From FEN-1191 sp964528845 (GTDB lineage: Bacteria; Pseudomonadota; Gammaproteobacteria; Steroidobacterales; Steroidobacteraceae), in NCBI GenBank assembly GCA_964528845.1, contig CAZGVE010000004.1, positions 62,001 to 126,000 of the forward strand: a stretch of DNA of 64,000 nucleotides, read 5' to 3'. Positions 1 to 8,729 of the stretch are shown here, piece after piece. A program made the position numbers and the translations under genes. The number at the start of each line of letters is the position of its first letter. Position 1 is the first letter of the stretch. A model generated the notes under the pieces. It searched no databases. It saw nothing but the letters and a program-made list of their open reading frames with translations, and was not told the DNA's origin.

Positions 1-651
1 GTGGAGGATCCGATCAGCGAATTCGTTGATGCGGGCGTCGTGCGTGACGATCAGGATGCAGCGCTTGTCGTTGAGCACCTTCTCCTTGACGAAGGCGATG
101 ATCATGCGACCGGTGTCGCCGTCCAGTGAGGCGGTCGGCTCGTCGAGGATCAGAATCTGTGGTCCGCTCACGATCGCACGGGCGATCGCGACACGCTGCT
201 GCTCCCCGCCCGAGAGCTTGACCGGAAGCACCTCGGTGCGATCCTTCAGACCGACGATCTCGAGGTATTTCCTGGCCTCGCCAAGCGATTCGTCCCAGTC
301 GAGCTTCTTCAGGATCAGCGGGATGGCCACGTTCTCCGCGGAGGTGAGACGCGGAAACAGGTGAAAGTCCTGGAATACGAAGCCAATCGTGTGCAGCCGG
401 AAATCGGCCAGTTGGTCGTTGTCCAGCGTCCACAGATCGGCACCGTGGACCTTCACACTGCCTTCGTTGGGGCGCAGGATGCCCGACAGCATGCTCAGCA
501 GCGTGGTCTTGCCGCTGCCGGAGGGCCCGACGATGAACAGCACTTCACCGAAGCGGGCCTGCAGCGTGACCGACTTCACGGCAGTCATCTTGGCCTCGCC
601 GGTGCCAAACCATTTCGTCAGGTTCGTCGCTTCGATTGCCGGGGCTTCCAT
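1..651 (-). CDS. ABC transporter ATP-binding protein, MacB/LolD/DevA type (3' end off the window)
   Basis: Starts at ATG 649-651 and stays open to base 1, giving 217 codons without a stop, so the C-terminus is missing. Visible motifs are Walker A (GPSGSGKTT, about residues 42-50), the Q-loop (FVFQDFHLF), the signature (KLSGGEQQRVAIARA), Walker B with D-loop (ILILDEPTASLDGDTG) and the switch histidine (IVTHD). This order and the short single domain fit the ATPases that energise MacB/LolCDE/DevC-type exporters, which act on lipoproteins, peptides or lipids at the inner membrane. The permease partner would lie to the left, outside the window. The 184 bases between it and the upstream gene probably hold its own promoter. 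The family call is firm; the substrate cannot be read from this. Confidence 0.88.
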   Translation of the reverse strand, partial: MEAPAIEATNLTKWFGTGEAKMTAVKSVTLQARFGEVLFIVGPSGSGKTTLLSMLSGILRPNEGSVKVHGADLWTLDNDQLADFRLHTIGFVFQDFHLFPRLTSAENVAIPLILKKLDWDESLGEARKYLEIVGLKDRTEVLPVKLSGGEQQRVAIARAIVSGPQILILDEPTASLDGDTGRMIIAFVKEKVLNDKRCILIVTHDARINEFADRILH

Positions 652-835
652 GGGATTCCACTGACGCGAGAGGCCGACGACTGGGAACAGGCGCCCATAC
701 GATTTGTCTGCGCTCAGCCTGACGGCCTGCAGGCGCGCGATCGGTACGATAGCGCGCATACGGCCGGCGGGTTATTGGTGGTTTCCACGCTTGCGGGCGG
801 GGCTCGCCCGAATAGCGGGGTACGGCGGCGATTCC

Positions 836-1423
836 TCAGCGCGGAGGCAGCCAGCGCCAGGAGCGTGCCATCTGTTCGAGTGCGCGATGGTCCTGCTGGT
901 AGCGCTCAGGCGTCGTCTGCAGCTGCAGGCGGTAGACCTCGCGACGCCGCACGACCAGGATGTTCTCGACCAGGAGCCGCGCCGGATCGGCGCCACATCG
1001 GAGTTGGAACCGAAACTGTCCGCCTGGCGCGCCATCCAGCGTGCCGGGCGCCGGCTCGTCGGCAATGAGCGTATCGTGCACCCGTATCGCGTTCAGGTCA
1101 CTGCGGTGCACGCCGGCTGCCGTGATGTCGTAGAACACGTCGTAGGAGGCGTCCACCAGCAGGAACGCGCGCGGTGTCCATGACAGTACGATGCCGAATC
1201 CCCGCTCGGGTCCCGATGGGCGGGTGAAGGCAACCAGCGGCGCCGGAATCCGCACCGAGTAGGCGTAGGTCGAATTGACGTAGCGCCCGGTATGCGGCAC
1301 GTTCGGGGCCTGGTCGAATCCCGGGGGCGGTGCCCGTCCGCAGAACTCCTGCCGCGTCTGCCCGATTGCGGTTCCGGCAAACAGCGCCATCGCGAGCGTC
1401 GCCGACAGTCCCGGGTGACGCAT
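836..1423 (-). CDS. Secreted protein of unknown function at the end of the hyf-like operon
   Basis: 195 residues. The first 21 or so form a typical signal peptide (basic start, hydrophobic core LSATLAMALFAG, possible cleavage after AIG), so the mature protein should be periplasmic. Two cysteines are visible, one in QEFCGR just after the signal and one in LRCGAD, and they could form a disulfide. I recognise no domain. The ATG lies 15 bases after the stop of the hyfI-like gene on the same strand, so it is most likely the seventh cistron of that operon. That position makes an accessory or periplasmic-side subunit possible, but this is inference from position only. Confidence 0.72.
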   Translation of the reverse strand: MRHPGLSATLAMALFAGTAIGQTRQEFCGRAPPPGFDQAPNVPHTGRYVNSTYAYSVRIPAPLVAFTRPSGPERGFGIVLSWTPRAFLLVDASYDVFYDITAAGVHRSDLNAIRVHDTLIADEPAPGTLDGAPGGQFRFQLRCGADPARLLVENILVVRRREVYRLQLQTTPERYQQDHRALEQMARSWRWLPPR

Positions 1424-1438
1424 GGCCGGCTCTCGGGC

Positions 1439-1957
1439 TCACGGCCGCGCGCGCGGCGCGCTGATCGCGGTCAGAATGCCGGCGAGGATGCGCTGCGGGC
1501 CAGGCGGGCAGCCCGGTACCGCGACATCCACCGGGATCACATTGGCCACCGGCCCGCAGCTGGCATAGGACTCGCCGAAGATCCCGCCAGTGCAGCCACA
1601 GTCGCCAATGGCGACCACGAGCTTCGGGTCCGGCGTCGCCTCCCAGGTGCGGCGCAGTGCCGAGCGCATGTTGCGCGCAACCGGCCCGGTCACCAGCAGC
1701 AGGTCGGCGTGGCGCGGACTCGCCACGAAGCGGATACCGAGACCTTCCAGGTTGTAGATTGGGTTGTTCAGCGCATGAATCTCCAGTTCGCAGCCATTGC
1801 AAGAACCGGCGTCGATCGCACGGATGCACAACGCGCGCCCGAGTATCGTGCGGATCGCCTCGGCGAGCGCCTCGCGCTCGCGCAGCGTCTCCTCCGGTTC
1901 GGGGGCGTGCTCGCTCACCACACCAACGCGCTGGATCTGTCGCAGTGTCTTCCACAT
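1439..1957 (-). CDS. hyfI: Hydrogenase-4/complex I small subunit (HyfI/NuoB-like)
   Basis: 172 residues of the NuoB/HyfI family, which carries the terminal [4Fe-4S] cluster (N2) next to the quinone or catalytic site. The cluster ligands are present: GSCNGCE (about residue 53), GDCGCTGG, and PGCPPGP near the C-terminus. Unlike the partner large subunit, this protein has therefore kept its metal site. It starts at ATG 1955-1957, three bases after the hyfG-like stop, and is followed by a secreted protein. Together with the NuoH-like and NuoL-like subunits it would form the peripheral/membrane junction of a proton- or sodium-translocating complex. No HyfH/NuoI-type ferredoxin subunit is encoded nearby. 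Confidence 0.85.
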   Translation of the reverse strand: MWKTLRQIQRVGVVSEHAPEPEETLREREALAEAIRTILGRALCIRAIDAGSCNGCELEIHALNNPIYNLEGLGIRFVASPRHADLLLVTGPVARNMRSALRRTWEATPDPKLVVAIGDCGCTGGIFGESYASCGPVANVIPVDVAVPGCPPGPQRILAGILTAISAPRARP

Positions 1958-1960
1958 GGC

Positions 1961-3517
1961 CTAGAGATCGTGCCCGCTGTAGGAGAGGTTGAAGGACTTG
2001 TTGATCAGCGGAAAGTCCGGAACGATGTTGTCGATGATGGCATGCTCGAGGACCGGCCAGTTCTCCCACGAAGGATCGTGCGCGTGACAGCGGCGGATCG
2101 CGCCATCCGGACCAGCGAGCAGGGCGAGCAGTGCCGGACCCCGCCAACCCTCGATCAGCCCGAAGCCCAAGCCCGCCGGCGGTGCGGCCGGGACCGGGCT
2201 CGCGTGTGCGCCGCCCGGCATACGCTCGAGGATCTGCCCGATCAGGGCGCAGGACTCGAACAGCTCATCGAAGCGCACCGCAACCCGCGCGGCGACATCG
2301 CCCTCGCTGCGCGTGCAGGTGCGCACCGCCAGCTGATCGTACGGCGCCCAGGGCCGATCTACCCGCAGATCATGTGCCCGACCGCTGGCCCTGCCGGCGA
2401 GGCCAGTGAGTCCCAGACGCAGCGCGAGCGCGTGGCTGACGGTACCGGCCCCCACCAGCCGGTCACGCACACCCTCGTGCTCATCGAGGATGCCGCGCAG
2501 CACCCGCACCTCCGGCTCCAGCGCCTCCACGCATGCCGCCAGTCGCTGCGCACCGGCAGGCGTCAGATCCGCGTGGGTACCCCCGGGCACCACGAAATCG
2601 AGCAGGTAGCGCGCGCCGAGCGCCGCTTCGATCGAACGCAGCAGCTGCTCCTTGAGGCGCGAGAATTGCGCGAGTCCGAAGGCGAAGCCGGTGTCGTTGA
2701 TGATCGCGCCCAGATCTCCCAGATGATTGCTGACGCGCTCGAGCTCCAGTGCCAGGGCACGCAGCCAGTGCGCACGCGGCGGAGGCACCACTCCCGCCAG
2801 GCCCTCCAGCGCCTGGCAGTACGCCCACGAGAATGCCACCGCGGAATCCCCCGAGATCCGCGCCGCGAGCTTCGCCCCCACGCCCAGCGGCAGCTGTGTG
2901 AAGCGCCGCTCGATACCTTTGTGTGCGTACCCGAGACGCTGCTCGAGCCGCAGGACCTTCTCTCCGACCACCGCGAAGCGGAAATGACCGGGCTCGATGA
3001 TGCCGGCATGGACCGGTCCGACCGCGATCTCGTGTACGCCATCGCCTTCGACCCGCACGAACGCATACGGCGTCTGCGCCGATGCATGTGCCGGGGGTGA
3101 CGGTGCCGCCGGCGGCGGCGCGAGCGGGTCGCGCAGCGGATGGAAGTCCGGCGCCCACGCATCGTGGCGCAGCCAGGGCCTGCGATCCGGGTCGCTGCTG
3201 TGCAGCCCCGAGAGGTCGGCCAGCGCGCGCTGCTGCCGGCCGGCGCTCGGGAATAGCGTCTCGAGGCCCGGATACTCCAGCGAGGCGTCGGACATCCGCA
3301 GCTCGATCAGCAGCACGCCGGGATCGGCGCCAAAGGCCGCCACCACGCTCTGCGGGTCGCCGATCCCGCCGTGCGCCCAGAGCGCCAGCAATCGCCCGCC
3401 GCTGGCCGCTACTGCCTGGGCGATATCGCGCCACTCCTCGCTCGTGACCGTGCAAGTGCGCACGGCGGGCGCACCGGGAACGGCAACGGCGGAATCGAAC
3501 CAGCGCTGCAGTGGCAT
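1961..3517 (-). CDS. hyfG: Hydrogenase-4-like large subunit (NuoC-NuoD fusion) lacking NiFe ligands
   Basis: 518 residues from ATG 3515-3517. The N-terminal 170 or so residues resemble the NuoC-like domain of HycE/HyfG and the rest the NuoD/large-subunit fold (GPVHAGIIEPGHFRF, LGYAHKGIE, ELERVSNHLGDLGAIINDTGF). In real [NiFe] hydrogenases the N-terminal motif is RxCGxC; here the aligned stretch reads RISGDSAVAFS, with serines at both cysteine positions. The C-terminal DPCxxC motif is also absent and the protein ends NKSFNLSYSGHDL. It therefore cannot bind the NiFe centre and belongs to the Ehr branch between hydrogenases and complex I. The longer in-frame upstream reading belongs to the overlapping hyfF region and is not used. 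Confidence 0.85.
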   Translation of the reverse strand: MPLQRWFDSAVAVPGAPAVRTCTVTSEEWRDIAQAVAASGGRLLALWAHGGIGDPQSVVAAFGADPGVLLIELRMSDASLEYPGLETLFPSAGRQQRALADLSGLHSSDPDRRPWLRHDAWAPDFHPLRDPLAPPPAAPSPPAHASAQTPYAFVRVEGDGVHEIAVGPVHAGIIEPGHFRFAVVGEKVLRLEQRLGYAHKGIERRFTQLPLGVGAKLAARISGDSAVAFSWAYCQALEGLAGVVPPPRAHWLRALALELERVSNHLGDLGAIINDTGFAFGLAQFSRLKEQLLRSIEAALGARYLLDFVVPGGTHADLTPAGAQRLAACVEALEPEVRVLRGILDEHEGVRDRLVGAGTVSHALALRLGLTGLAGRASGRAHDLRVDRPWAPYDQLAVRTCTRSEGDVAARVAVRFDELFESCALIGQILERMPGGAHASPVPAAPPAGLGFGLIEGWRGPALLALLAGPDGAIRRCHAHDPSWENWPVLEHAIIDNIVPDFPLINKSFNLSYSGHDL

Positions 3518-3528
3518 GGCGCCCTTTC

Positions 3529-4986
3529 TCAGGGACCTCCGATGAGTCGGGCGGCGGACTGATACCACTGCGCCAGGTAAGGGGGAATGAAGACTCCGAG
3601 CAGCAGCACGAGCGCCAGGTGCGTGAATACCGGCAGCAGCGCCGGTGAGTGCGGCAGGCGCTTGCCGCTGGCCTCGCCGAACACCATCGGTTGCACCTTG
3701 CTCAATACCGCGGCGAACGCCACCGCGAGCGCGAGCAGCAGGATCGGGGTCGCCCATGGCTGCTGTTTCATCGCGCTCGTCAGGATCAGGAATTCGCTGG
3801 CAAATACGCCGAATGGGGGCATACCGAGGATCGCCAGCGCCCCGGTCATCAGACCCCAGCCGATCGCCGGGTTGGTCGTCGCCAGGCCATGAATGCGCTC
3901 GATCAGCTGGCTGCGGCATTTCTGCGCCGCATGGCCGGCAGCGAAGAAGATCGCCGATTTTGTCAATGAGTGGACGGTCATGTGCAGCAGCGCCGCAAAG
4001 ATGGCGACCGGACCGCCCATGCCGAATGCGAAGGTGATGATGCCCATGTGCTCGATCGATGAGTAGGCGAATAGCCGCTTGATGTCGCGCTGCCGCCAGA
4101 GGAAAAATGCCGCCAGCAGCACCGAGGTCAGCCCGAAGCCCATCAGCATCTGTGCCGGCAGGCGCGAGTGCAGCGACCCGTCCACCAGCACCTTGCATCG
4201 CACTACCGCGTACAGCGCCACGTTGAGCAGCAACCCGGAAAGCACCGCGGATATCGGCGTCGGACCCTCCGCATGGGCATCCGGCAGCCAGTTGTGCAGC
4301 GGCGCGAGCCCGACTTTCGTGCCGTAGCCGACCAGCAGGAACACGAACGCCAGGCTCATGACCGCTGGCTCGAGCTGCCCCTTGACCGCGTCCAGGTGCG
4401 TCCACAGCAGAGCACTGACGCCAGCGGCCCCCAGCACCTTCTCGGCCGCGAAATAAACGAGGATGGTGCCGAACAGCGCCTGCGCGATGCCGACGCCGCA
4501 CAGGATGAAGTACTTCCAGCCCGCCTCGAGACTGCCGGCGGTTCGATACAGCGTGACGAGCAGCACGGTGGAGAGCGTCGCGGCCTCCATGGCGACCCAC
4601 AGCAGCCCCAGATTATTGGTCGTCAGCGCCGTGAGCATCGTCGTCATGAAGAGCTGGTACATGCTGTGGTAGAGCCGCAGGCGGCCGGCATTGAGGCGCC
4701 CGTGCTCGATCTCCACGCGCATGTAGGGTCGCGAGAAGATCGCCGTCGTGAGCCCGACGAAGGCGGTCAGTGCAACCAGGAACACATTGAAGGAATCGAT
4801 GAAGAACTGCTCGTGCAGGAAGCCGAGGCTGCCGGTGCCGACCACCCGGACCGCGAGCGAGACCGCGGCAGCGAGCGTCACGAGGCTGAATGCAATGTTG
4901 AGCGCCGGCGCCTGGCGGGAGGCGCCCACCATTCCCAATATCAGCGCTCCGGCGAGCGGCGTACCGAGCAGCAGCGCGAACTCCAT
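3529..4986 (-). CDS. hyfF: Hydrogenase-4-like membrane subunit F (NuoL/M/N-type proton channel)
   Basis: 485 residues, almost entirely hydrophobic with about 14 membrane segments, of the antiporter-like (proton_antipo_M) family. Typical motifs are the lysine-bearing helix VGYGTKVGLAPLHNWLPDAHAEGP, then LSGLLLNVALYAVVR, the SSIEHMG helix, and FFAAGHAAQKC. These subunits form half-channels that move protons or sodium across the inner membrane in complex I and hydrogenase-4. ATG 4984-4986 shares one base with the stop of hyfE (TGATG), and the next cistron starts 11 bases after this stop, so the genes are translationally coupled. Confidence 0.86.
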   Translation of the reverse strand: MEFALLLGTPLAGALILGMVGASRQAPALNIAFSLVTLAAAVSLAVRVVGTGSLGFLHEQFFIDSFNVFLVALTAFVGLTTAIFSRPYMRVEIEHGRLNAGRLRLYHSMYQLFMTTMLTALTTNNLGLLWVAMEAATLSTVLLVTLYRTAGSLEAGWKYFILCGVGIAQALFGTILVYFAAEKVLGAAGVSALLWTHLDAVKGQLEPAVMSLAFVFLLVGYGTKVGLAPLHNWLPDAHAEGPTPISAVLSGLLLNVALYAVVRCKVLVDGSLHSRLPAQMLMGFGLTSVLLAAFFLWRQRDIKRLFAYSSIEHMGIITFAFGMGGPVAIFAALLHMTVHSLTKSAIFFAAGHAAQKCRSQLIERIHGLATTNPAIGWGLMTGALAILGMPPFGVFASEFLILTSAMKQQPWATPILLLALAVAFAAVLSKVQPMVFGEASGKRLPHSPALLPVFTHLALVLLLGVFIPPYLAQWYQSAARLIGGP

Positions 4987-5654
4987 CACCGCTCCTCCTT
5001 GAGGGACTCGAAGTGCTGCAGGTCCAGGCTGTCGAACTGCTCGCGGATCTGGAAGAAGAACACGCCTAGCACGAGCATCGCGACCAGCACGTCCAGTGCA
5101 ATTCCGAGCTCGACGATCATCGGCATCCCGTAGGTGGCGCTCATCGCCCCGAAGAACAGTCCGTTCTCCATCGACAGGAAGCCGACCACCTGCGACATCG
5201 CCTTGCGCCGTGTGATCATCGTCAGGAACGCGAGCAGGATCACGGCCACTGCAATGCCGATCGCGCTGCGCGTCGCCGTACTCGCCAGCGCCGCGACGGG
5301 CTGCGCGACCCCGAACGCGAATACGACTACGACCAGGCCCACGAGCATCGTGCCGGGGATGTTCAGCAGCGGTTCGGTGTCCCAGTACACCCCGAGGCGA
5401 CGGATCAGGCGGTGCAGCAGGCGCGGCAGCACGATGACCTTGAGCGCGAGGGTCAGAGCCGCGGATACGTACAGGTGCGTCTCGTGAGTGCGCGCAGCCA
5501 GCAGCAGCGTCGCCGCAGCGAGCAGCGCTCCCTGGAAGGCCAGCAGGTTCACGAGCGCGACGATCCGGCGCTGCGCGAGCATTGCGAACGACACCAGCAG
5601 CAGCAGTGCCGCCAGCGCATTGAGTATCTGCAGGTCCAGGGACAGTGCGTTCAT
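4986..5654 (-). CDS. hyfE: Hydrogenase-4-like membrane subunit E (HyfE, NuoK-like)
   Basis: 222 residues from ATG 5652-5654 with about seven predicted membrane helices. The N-terminal half resembles HyfE, with alternating hydrophobic helices and the basic loop ARTHETHLYVSAALTLALKVIVLPRLLHRL. The C-terminal half contains the NuoK-like stretch RRKAMSQVVGFLSMENGLFF and a glutamate-bearing helix (MPMIVELGIALDVLVAMLVLG). In this family such buried glutamates take part in ion transfer. It overlaps the next gene by one base and follows the NuoH-like gene by eight bases. Confidence 0.82.
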   Translation of the reverse strand: MNALSLDLQILNALAALLLLVSFAMLAQRRIVALVNLLAFQGALLAAATLLLAARTHETHLYVSAALTLALKVIVLPRLLHRLIRRLGVYWDTEPLLNIPGTMLVGLVVVVFAFGVAQPVAALASTATRSAIGIAVAVILLAFLTMITRRKAMSQVVGFLSMENGLFFGAMSATYGMPMIVELGIALDVLVAMLVLGVFFFQIREQFDSLDLQHFESLKEER

Positions 5655-5662
5655 GGCTCGCC

Positions 5663-6610
5663 TCAGGCCCCCAGCAGCAGATGGACCAGCAGCCCGAGGA
5701 CCGCGAACAGGAACGCGCTGGCAAGGAACTCCGGAGCGCGGAACACGCGCACCTTCGCCGACAGCGTCTCGATCAGCGCCAATCCCGCGCCCGCCACGGC
5801 CAGTTTGAGCGCCAGAATCGGTACCGAACTCACGAGCTCCATGGGCCCCTGTCCGACCGACACTCCCCATGGCAGGAACAGCGCAAAGCCGATGCAGGCG
5901 TAGTTGAACAGCTTCAGCGCCGCGGCCCACTCCATCAGTGCGAGGTGCCGCGCGGAGTATTCCAGCAGCATCGCTTCGTGCACCATCGTGAGTTCCAGAT
6001 GCGTGGCCGGATTGTCGATCGGAATGCGCGCGTTCTCGGCCAGCAGCACCATCGTGAAGGCGACTGCGGTGAAGGCCAGGCTCGGATAGAGCGCGAGCCG
6101 CTGGGTGGCCAGGTGCTCCGAAATGGCCGGCAGCGCGGTGGTCGAGGAGATCAGCGAGGCCACGACGATCACCATCAGCAGCGCCGGTTCCGCCAGGAAT
6201 CCGATCATCATCTCGCGGCGCGCGCCCATGGAGCCGAAGGCTGTGCCGACGTCGAGCGCAGCCAGCGACAGGAACACCCGCGCCGTGGCGAGCAGGCCGA
6301 CCAGCGCGATCGCGTCGGCCACCGAGGTGAACGGCAGTCGGGTGCCCATCGACGGTATCACGGCCGCGGCGACCACCATGGTCGAGAACACGACGTACGG
6401 CGCCAGCCGGAACAGCGAGGAAGCGTTGAGCGCGAGCACCGCGTCCTTGTGGAACAGCTTGCGGATTGCACGATACGGCTGCAGCAGACTCGGCGCGCTG
6501 CGGTTGCCGAGCCAGGCCCGGCACTGGTTGATCCACCCGAGGAACAGCGGCGCGCTCGCGAGGGCCGCGAGCACCTCCAGCACCTGCGTGATCCACTCGA
6601 GCGCCTTCAT
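5663..6610 (-). CDS. hyfC: Hydrogenase-4-like membrane subunit C (HyfC, NuoH-like)
   Basis: 315 residues with about eight membrane helices, of the NuoH/HyfC/HycD family that joins the peripheral arm to the membrane arm. The conserved cytoplasmic loop is well kept: AENARIPIDNPATHLELTMVHEAMLLEY, the equivalent of the NuoH quinone-chamber loop with its row of acidic residues. It begins at ATG 6608-6610, ten bases after the stop of the hyfB-like gene. Keeping this loop beside a large subunit without NiFe ligands suggests that coupling to ion transport survives although hydrogen chemistry is lost. Confidence 0.87.
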   Translation of the reverse strand: MKALEWITQVLEVLAALASAPLFLGWINQCRAWLGNRSAPSLLQPYRAIRKLFHKDAVLALNASSLFRLAPYVVFSTMVVAAAVIPSMGTRLPFTSVADAIALVGLLATARVFLSLAALDVGTAFGSMGARREMMIGFLAEPALLMVIVVASLISSTTALPAISEHLATQRLALYPSLAFTAVAFTMVLLAENARIPIDNPATHLELTMVHEAMLLEYSARHLALMEWAAALKLFNYACIGFALFLPWGVSVGQGPMELVSSVPILALKLAVAGAGLALIETLSAKVRVFRAPEFLASAFLFAVLGLLVHLLLGA

Positions 6611-6620
6611 GGCAGCGCGA

Positions 6621-8642
6621 TCACAGTACGAACGCCAGCAGCAGCAGCAGGGTCAGGAAACTGTAGAGCAGATAGGCCGCGATGCGCCCCTGCTGCAGCC
6701 ACGCCACGCGGTCGGAGACAGCGCGCACCAGGGCACCGATGGGTTGATACAGGCCACGCCACCAGCGATCCCCGATCCGCACCCGATAGCGCGGATGCGC
6801 ATCGAATGGGCTCGGCAACTCGCGCTCGAGCACGAAGAAGGGTTCGAAGATATGCCTGATCGGCTGCCCGAAGCCTTCCGGACTGTCCTGCACCCGTGCC
6901 GACAGCGTTCCGTAGCCACAGTCCCAGGCCTCGGCCCGCCGCACGCGCTGGTGATACAGGCGACGCACGGCGTACATCGTCAGCAGGATCATCGCGGCAA
7001 TAGTGGCGAGGAACACCAGCGGCGCGTACGAGGACTGCCGGCCGGGTAGCGGCGCCAGGCTCCACCACGGGGCCACGCCGCCCGCCCCGCGCCCGTCATC
7101 CAGATGCAGCAGCGCCGCCACCGTGCGCAGTCGCGGCAGGACCTGCGCCGGAAGTACGCCTAGCAGCACGCATCCAGCCGCCAGCCAGAGCAATCCGAGG
7201 CGGGCCAGCGGCCCCGGATCCCGCGCATCGCTGCCAGCGGCGCTGCGAGCCCGGCCGAGGAACACGACACCGAAGAATTTCACCATCACGTAGGCCGCCA
7301 GCGCGGCCGCCAGCACCAGCACCGCGGCACCCATCGGCAGCAGCATGTTCACGAAGGTACGCGGCACGTCGGGCGCGAACAGGAACGCCTGCAGCAGCAG
7401 CCATTCCGACACGAAGCCGTTCAGCGGCGGTAGTCCGGCCAGCGCCAGCGCCCCTACCAGTGACGCCCACGCGAGCCATGGCATGCGATGGATGAGCCCA
7501 CCGAGCCGCCCCATGTCGCGTTCCCCCGTGGCCTGTAACACCCCGCCGGCGCCAAGGAACAGCAGGCTTTTCATGAACGCATGATTGAGGGCGTGGTACA
7601 GCGCCGCCAGCAGCGCCAGAGCCGCCACCCCGCGCATGCCGACACCCTGGAACACCAATGCGAGTCCCAGCCCGGTCGCGAGAATGCCGCTGTTCTCGAT
7701 CGATGAGTAGGCCAGCAGGCGCTTCATGTCGCTTTGCGCTGCGGCAAACACGACGCCATACAGCGCCGTGTACAGGCCGATGCCCAGCAGCACGATGCCA
7801 CACCACCAGGCCGGCGCCGCGATCAGATCGAGACTGACACGCACCATGCCATAAAGCGCCATCTTGATCATGACACCGCTCAGCAGTGCCGAGACCGGCG
7901 AGGGCGCCGCAGGATGCGCCTCCGGCAGCCAGACGTGCAGCGGTACCAGACCGGCCTTGGCGCCGAAACCGAATAGCGCCAGCAGCAGCGCCACGGCCGA
8001 CCAGGACGCGGACAGCCTTGCAGTGCGCATCGCGTCGAACGTGAACTGCCAGCTCCCACCCTGCAGCACACCGAAGCTCAGCAGGATCGCGAGCGCTCCG
8101 ACGTGGGCGACCAGCAGGTACAGGAATGCAGCCTGCCGCACCTGGGGCGCATGATGCTCGGTCGCGACCAGGAAGTACGAAGACAGCGCCATGGTCTCCC
8201 AGGCGAGCATGAAGCTGTAGGCATCATCAGCCAGCAGCACGAATCCCATGCTGGCGAGGAACAGGTGGTACTGCAGACCGATCAGCCCGGGTGAGCCTGA
8301 CGAGGGGTGGCGGAAATACTCAGCGGCAAACAGCGACACTCCCGCCGAGGCGCCACCGAGCAGCACGAGGAACACTGCCGACAGGGCATCGAGCCGCAGG
8401 TGCATCGGCAGGTCGGGCAGCCCGATCAGCAGCACCACGCGCTCGGGCGGCGCACCGAGACTGACCAGTGCTACCGCCGCCAGCGCCAGACCGGCGCAGG
8501 CCCCGGCCGGCAGCAGTGCACCGCACATCCAGCCACGGTGCGTCGGCCGCAGCGCGGCGAGCAATCCGAGGCAGAGCCACGCGCACAATACGGCGAGACA
8601 CAGCGCGAGGGGCGAATGGGGCACGGTCAGCGCGGCGGACAC
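6621..8642 (-). CDS. hyfB: Hydrogenase-4-like membrane subunit B (HyfB, NuoL-like)
   Basis: 673 residues beginning at GTG 8640-8642; no ATG is in frame near it. The antiporter-like core is clear: MLAWETMALSSYFLV, FGFGAKAGLVPLHVWLPEAHPAAPSPVSALLSGVMIKMALYG, and the SSIENSG helix. A long C-terminal region includes AWDCGYGTLSARVQDSPEGF and IRHIFEPFF, a stretch typical of HyfB/HycC. It is the first gene of the operon hyfB-C-E-F-G-I-(secreted protein). The classical hyfA, hyfD and hyfH genes are not present, so this is the short form of the complex. A promoter must lie between 8643 and about 8720, shared back to back with the small regulator. Confidence 0.88.
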   Translation of the reverse strand: MSAALTVPHSPLALCLAVLCAWLCLGLLAALRPTHRGWMCGALLPAGACAGLALAAVALVSLGAPPERVVLLIGLPDLPMHLRLDALSAVFLVLLGGASAGVSLFAAEYFRHPSSGSPGLIGLQYHLFLASMGFVLLADDAYSFMLAWETMALSSYFLVATEHHAPQVRQAAFLYLLVAHVGALAILLSFGVLQGGSWQFTFDAMRTARLSASWSAVALLLALFGFGAKAGLVPLHVWLPEAHPAAPSPVSALLSGVMIKMALYGMVRVSLDLIAAPAWWCGIVLLGIGLYTALYGVVFAAAQSDMKRLLAYSSIENSGILATGLGLALVFQGVGMRGVAALALLAALYHALNHAFMKSLLFLGAGGVLQATGERDMGRLGGLIHRMPWLAWASLVGALALAGLPPLNGFVSEWLLLQAFLFAPDVPRTFVNMLLPMGAAVLVLAAALAAYVMVKFFGVVFLGRARSAAGSDARDPGPLARLGLLWLAAGCVLLGVLPAQVLPRLRTVAALLHLDDGRGAGGVAPWWSLAPLPGRQSSYAPLVFLATIAAMILLTMYAVRRLYHQRVRRAEAWDCGYGTLSARVQDSPEGFGQPIRHIFEPFFVLERELPSPFDAHPRYRVRIGDRWWRGLYQPIGALVRAVSDRVAWLQQGRIAAYLLYSFLTLLLLLAFVL

Positions 8643-8729
8643 GGGTCGGCATCTCCGGAAGACGGACGGCGCTCTGGGATGATCCCGGTTCGCATGTTAC
8701 TTCAATGTGCCTTGTATTATCATCCGGGC

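Noticed and set aside
1292..3100. 602-residue open frame on the plus strand
   Set aside because: Antisense to the hyfG/hyfI-like genes, Arg/Gln/His-rich as expected of a shadow in high-G+C DNA, with no domain.
5645..6859. 404-residue plus-strand frame rich in Gln and Arg
   Set aside because: Shadow of the NuoH-like and NuoL-like genes; their membrane helices explain the region.
1439..8642. A functional [NiFe] hydrogenase-4 or a standard complex I operon
   Set aside because: NiFe ligands are missing in the large subunit, and NuoE/F/G/I, A, J and K-type gene order is absent.
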